This document shows, one piece after another, positions 6,736 through 9,624 of a stretch of DNA of 9,624 bases. The stretch is from the NCBI GenBank assembly GCA_937902945.1, contig CALEMD010000013.1:1-9624 (forward strand), written 5' to 3'. A model generated the notes under the pieces. It searched no databases, was not told the DNA's origin, and saw nothing but the letters and a program-made list of their open reading frames with translations. Source of the DNA: an uncultured Erysipelotrichaceae bacterium. GTDB taxonomy: Bacteria > Bacillota_I > Bacilli_A > Erysipelotrichales > Erysipelotrichaceae. How positions within the stretch are numbered: the first letter of the stretch is position 1; every line of letters starts with the position of its first letter. Made by a program: the position numbers and the translations under genes.

Positions 6736-8136
6736 TTATCCATTGATGCTTGCAGCACTTTTCTGTTCTTCTCTTGACAGCCAATGCGATCCAAAGTAAT
6801 ACAGGGATGTAAAAGCTGCCGCAAGAATCCAAGTAAAACTATAGCCCCAGCCAACAACAGAAATATCATTGATATATTTCATTGCAAAATAGAGATAGAT
6901 CTGCCGAATGACTACGAAAGCCATGATAGATGTAACCATTGGAATATTTGAACGTCCGCTTGCACGCAGTGCACCGGAATAAATCTGATGAAAGCACAGG
7001 AAGATATAGAAAGGACACATGATTCTCAGAAGTGTCGAACCGTTCGCAATGACCGCACTGTCTGCTGTAAAGAAGGAAATGCATGTCTCGGCATTCGTAT
7101 AGACAATGAAACCCATGCATAGAACAACAGCAATAGACATGATCAATCCCGCATGCACTCCTTTTTTGACCCGGTCAAACCTCTTTGCGCCAAGGTTCTG
7201 ACCGGTAAATGTTGTGACTGCTAGAGTGAAGCTGTTGATCGGCATGCCAACAAAATTATCAAACTTATTTGCGGAAGAGAAACCCGCCATTGCGGCTGAT
7301 CCAAAACTGTTTACATCTGCCTGAACGATAACATTGGAGAAAGATACGATCATATTCTGAATGCCGGAAGGCACACCGATACGGATCATCTGAATAAGAA
7401 TCGGCATGTTTATGCGCATCTGCTTGAAGGATATGCGGTATTCCTGCTTTGTGCACTTCAATGTCATAATAACGAGCAGTGCTGCCACCGCCTGACAGAT
7501 GACTGTGGCATAGGCAACTCCTGCTACACCCAATCCAAATTCTCTGACAAACAGAAGATCAAGAAAAACATTCAGGATGGAGCTGATGCCGAGAAATATC
7601 AAAGGCGAGCGGGCATCACCCACCGCCTGCAGAATTCCTGTTCCAGCATTATAAACTGTTACAAATACTGTTCCTGCAAAGTAGATGGACAGATAGACGT
7701 CAGCCGAAGGGAATACATCTTCCGGTACGCCGATCCACTGCAGAATATAAGAAGCCAGGAAAAGACTCAGAACACTCAGAACAATTCCAAACAGAAATGA
7801 GAAGGCAAGAAATGTATGAATTGCGGTTCTTTCTTCTTCGATGCGTCTTGCGCCATAGTATCGTGATACGACGACACCCGCACCCACTGCTAGTCCCATA
7901 AAAAAACCGATTACAAGATTGATGACAGGAGATGCCGATCCAACGGCTGCTAAAGCCTCAGAGCCAACATATTTGCCTACCACAACGGAATCAATTGTGT
8001 TGTACATCAGCTGAAACAGATTGCCAAGAAGAAGAGGGATTGAAAAGGCAAGTATCTTCAGATAGATATTCCCCGATGTCATCAGTCCGCTGTTTTTCTT
8101 CTTTGTATCAATCATATCGTTAATTGTACTCTGCAT
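6736..8136 (-). CDS. MATE family efflux transporter
   Basis: Integral membrane antiporter of the MATE (multidrug and toxic compound extrusion) family, usually exporting cationic compounds in exchange for Na+ or H+. From ATG 8136 it has 466 aa, the usual size for a twelve-helix MATE protein. The first half opens with LKILAFSIPLLLGNLFQLMY and VVVGKYVGSEALAAVGSASP, then FFMGLAVGAGVVVSRYYGARR. The second half repeats the pattern with MIRIGVPSGIQNMI, SFTLAVTTFTGQNLGAKRFDRV and a late RQIYLYFAMKYI segment. Open frame continues upstream to 8196, but that part overlaps cca and is unlike the family. ATG 8136 or 8115 are likely starts, and neither has a strong SD (AAGG is 14 nt before 8136). Upstream is cca on the opposite strand; downstream is a strong terminator. 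The substrate cannot be predicted; subfamily is closer to the NorM/DinF-like bacterial group than to eukaryotic MATEs. Confidence 0.93.
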   Translation of the reverse strand: MQSTINDMIDTKKKNSGLMTSGNIYLKILAFSIPLLLGNLFQLMYNTIDSVVVGKYVGSEALAAVGSASPVINLVIGFFMGLAVGAGVVVSRYYGARRIEEERTAIHTFLAFSFLFGIVLSVLSLFLASYILQWIGVPEDVFPSADVYLSIYFAGTVFVTVYNAGTGILQAVGDARSPLIFLGISSILNVFLDLLFVREFGLGVAGVAYATVICQAVAALLVIMTLKCTKQEYRISFKQMRINMPILIQMIRIGVPSGIQNMIVSFSNVIVQADVNSFGSAAMAGFSSANKFDNFVGMPINSFTLAVTTFTGQNLGAKRFDRVKKGVHAGLIMSIAVVLCMGFIVYTNAETCISFFTADSAVIANGSTLLRIMCPFYIFLCFHQIYSGALRASGRSNIPMVTSIMAFVVIRQIYLYFAMKYINDISVVGWGYSFTWILAAAFTSLYYFGSHWLSREEQKSAASING

Positions 8137-8187
8137 GACGGTATTGTAAACCTTAGAATATCCTTGGTTGGTATATAATAAATCTAT
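8137..8187. promoter_or_regulatory. Divergent promoter region MATE/cca
   Basis: This 51-bp spacer separates the preferred MATE start (8136) from the cca start (8188). TATAAT at 8174-8179 (or TGGTATATA, an extended -10, at 8169-8177) points toward cca. The same near-palindromic TATATAATA gives TATTAT (8180-8175) toward MATE. No good -35 is found for either direction. Transcription toward cca would start around 8185, one to a few nt before its ATG. The two promoters overlap, so polymerase binding for one should hinder the other. Confidence 0.5.
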
Positions 8188-9402
8188 ATGGTGCACATGG
8201 ATCTAAGTGAACAGGTACTCTACTGCATCAGGACTTTGAATGATGCGGGATATCTTTGCTACATAGTGGGCGGTGCAGTCCGCAATTTTCTGCTTGGCAT
8301 TCCCATTCATGATTATGACTGCACAACCAATGCCACTCCCACCCAGATGAAGGAAGTATTCAGAAATGACAGAGTATTTGATACTGGTATTAAGCACGGC
8401 ACAATTACTGTTGTCATTGATCACATCCCTGTAGAGATTACAACCTTCAGAAAAGAATCAGCCTACAAAGATCATCGCCACCCTGATTCTGTCTGTTTTG
8501 CGTCTGCCCTGAAAGAAGACTGTCAGCGCCGTGACTTTACGATCAATGCATTATGCTATCACCCAGAAGAAGGAATCATTGATTACTTTTCTGGCCAGCA
8601 GGATCTTCATAACCGCATAATACGCTGCATTGGAAATCCGGATACGCGTTTTGAAGAAGATGCCCTGCGGATTCTAAGAGCAGTGCGTTTCAGTGCCCAG
8701 CTTGAGTTCTCTATTGATCAGGATACTGCCGAAGCACTTATTAGAAATAAGGATATGCTGAAGTATATCTCTGCTGAAAGAATACATGATGAACTTGCCG
8801 CAGCCCTTTCTGCAAAGCACTGTGCAGTGCAGATCTTTCATAATCTTGAAATCTTCTCAGTCTTTCTGCCTGAGCTGAATCAGCTGAAAGCTGAAGCTTA
8901 TGACAGAACATATGCCGCGATGCTTATAAGCCGGCCTGACGCATGTGCCCGTATGGCTCTTCTTCTATACCAGCCTCAGGAGGATGATTATCTAGCATCT
9001 GCTCAGACAGCTTTAAGACGGCTGAAGTATTCCAACAATGATTATCATGCAATCATGACTCTGCTGAAACACCCGAAGGATGCCCTCCGTACAGATATTG
9101 ATAAAAGGCATATTCTTCAATCTGCTAAAGATATCCTTCCTTCATATCTCATATTCCGCTGTGCATTGGATACATCATTGAACTATGACCAGCTATGCTT
9201 AGATTTTGATGCAAGAATCAATGACTGCTATACCCTCGACAGACTGGCAATTGATGGCAGAGATGTCAAGAAGTTCGGCATAGAAGGCAGTGATATCAAA
9301 ACAGTACTCAATGATGCATTAGAAGAAGTCATAGCAGAACGTGCTGAGAATACAAAAGAAGCCCTCTATCTCTATCTGAGACAGAAGGCTGATCAAAGAT
9401 AA
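8188..9402 (+). CDS. cca: CCA-adding tRNA nucleotidyltransferase (class II)
   Basis: Adds or repairs the 3' CCA of tRNAs from CTP and ATP without a nucleic-acid template. The 404-aa protein has the class II order. The nucleotidyltransferase P-loop-like segment is VGGAVRNFLLG (27-37), and the catalytic DxD is Asp42-Tyr-Asp44 in HDYDCTTNATP. RRDFTINAL (114-122) follows. The amino-acid template motif EDxxR is at Glu157-Asp158-Arg161 within RFEEDALRILRAVRF, and ISAERIHDEL lies after it. The C-terminal half is helical and poorly conserved, as in the family. Poly(A) polymerase has the same head domain and cannot be fully excluded, but in a Gram-positive CCA synthesis is by far the more probable role. 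Family members usually have Asp where this one has Asn33. Start ATG 8188 has no SD; ATG 8197 is the in-frame alternative. Its stop is 12 nt from that of convergent gdhA. Confidence 0.93.
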   Translation: MVHMDLSEQVLYCIRTLNDAGYLCYIVGGAVRNFLLGIPIHDYDCTTNATPTQMKEVFRNDRVFDTGIKHGTITVVIDHIPVEITTFRKESAYKDHRHPDSVCFASALKEDCQRRDFTINALCYHPEEGIIDYFSGQQDLHNRIIRCIGNPDTRFEEDALRILRAVRFSAQLEFSIDQDTAEALIRNKDMLKYISAERIHDELAAALSAKHCAVQIFHNLEIFSVFLPELNQLKAEAYDRTYAAMLISRPDACARMALLLYQPQEDDYLASAQTALRRLKYSNNDYHAIMTLLKHPKDALRTDIDKRHILQSAKDILPSYLIFRCALDTSLNYDQLCLDFDARINDCYTLDRLAIDGRDVKKFGIEGSDIKTVLNDALEEVIAERAENTKEALYLYLRQKADQR

Positions 9403-9414
9403 ATCAATAATGGC

Positions 9415-9624
9415 TTAATAAATACCCTGTACAATCATGGCATCAATGATTTTCTGCATAGCCGCAAGATTTGCACCGGCAGTATAATCCCATGCATCAA
9501 GCTGATACATATCCATTGCCTCAATGCATTGCCTGTGGATATTCTTCATGATGTCCTGCAGTTTCTGATCCACTTCTTCAAATGTCCATGCATAGCGCAT
9601 ACTGTTCTGAGACATCTCCAGAGC
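9415..9624 (-). CDS. gdhA: Glutamate dehydrogenase, C-terminal end only (cut by right edge)
   Basis: The last 69 codons of a glutamate dehydrogenase, which interconverts glutamate with 2-oxoglutarate and ammonia in the cytoplasm; the upstream part lies beyond the window. The frame reads straight to the edge with ALEMSQNSMRYAWTFEEVD, then LQDIMKNIHRQCIEA and finally DYTAGANLAAMQKIIDAM followed by VQGIY. These match the C-terminus of the hexameric bacterial family (ALEMSQNS, W..EEVD, IM.NIH, Y..GAN..GF). Hexameric bacterial enzymes with this ending are mostly NADP-linked, but the cofactor residues are not in view. It converges with cca with 12 nt between stops and no visible terminator in the gap, so transcripts probably overlap. 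Confidence 0.93.
   Translation of the reverse strand, partial: ALEMSQNSMRYAWTFEEVDQKLQDIMKNIHRQCIEAMDMYQLDAWDYTAGANLAAMQKIIDAMIVQGIY

Noticed and set aside
8137..8196. Longer N-terminus of the MATE protein (from 8196)
   Set aside because: It would overlap the cca start and contain the promoter region, and its sequence does not look like a MATE N-terminus.
9403..9414. Shared bidirectional terminator between cca and gdhA
   Set aside because: The 12-nt gap and its flanks show no stem with T runs.
1..9624. CRISPR array, insertion sequence, phage or defence genes
   Set aside because: No spaced direct repeats, terminal inverted repeats, transposase, integrase or known defence domains were seen on either strand.

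Overview
The window looks like a chromosomal piece of a low-to-moderate GC Gram-positive bacterium (Bacillota). This rests on strong AGGAG/GGGAGG ribosome binding sites, a stand-alone VanW-family gene, a YwfO-type HD phosphohydrolase, a class II CCA-adding enzyme, and a large secreted protein built from Ig-like beta repeats. Gut Erysipelotrichales-type Firmicutes would fit, but that is a guess from memory of gene families, not a search result.

Left part (1-3910, minus strand): one very large secreted repeat protein. It has a clear signal peptide and SD, then two He_PIG-like repeats, then about 1,100 codons of open frame that run off the left edge. As written, two one-base gaps (G run 3797-3800; A runs 3271-3279) split it into three frames. 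A 222-bp divergent spacer (3911-4132) holds the SD of this gene and a good extended -10 promoter for the gene on the other side.

Middle part (4133-4956, plus strand): a VanW-family gene, recognisable along its whole length but broken by three one-base indels. With them repaired it would encode about 274 aa, the normal family length. All five apparent frameshifts of the window lie within about 1.26 kb (3271-4527), while every gene to the right is intact. That makes this short stretch the main puzzle: either real gene decay or phase switching at a divergent locus, or local consensus error.

Right part (4964-9624): housekeeping and transport genes, all intact. On the minus strand lie, in transcription order, a MATE efflux transporter closed by a hairpin terminator, then ispF (isoprenoid MEP pathway), followed 13 nt later by an HD-domain dNTP phosphohydrolase with its own AGGAG site. 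Divergent from the MATE gene is cca (tRNA CCA-end synthesis), whose -10 box sits so close to the start codon that the transcript may be leaderless. Convergent with cca and 12 nt beyond its stop is the last part of gdhA (glutamate dehydrogenase), cut by the right edge.

I see no tRNA, rRNA, CRISPR array, insertion sequence, riboswitch or defence system. Nothing here supports a new multi-gene system. The interest lies in the frame-broken divergent surface-protein/VanW pair and in a few sequence oddities in the intact genes.
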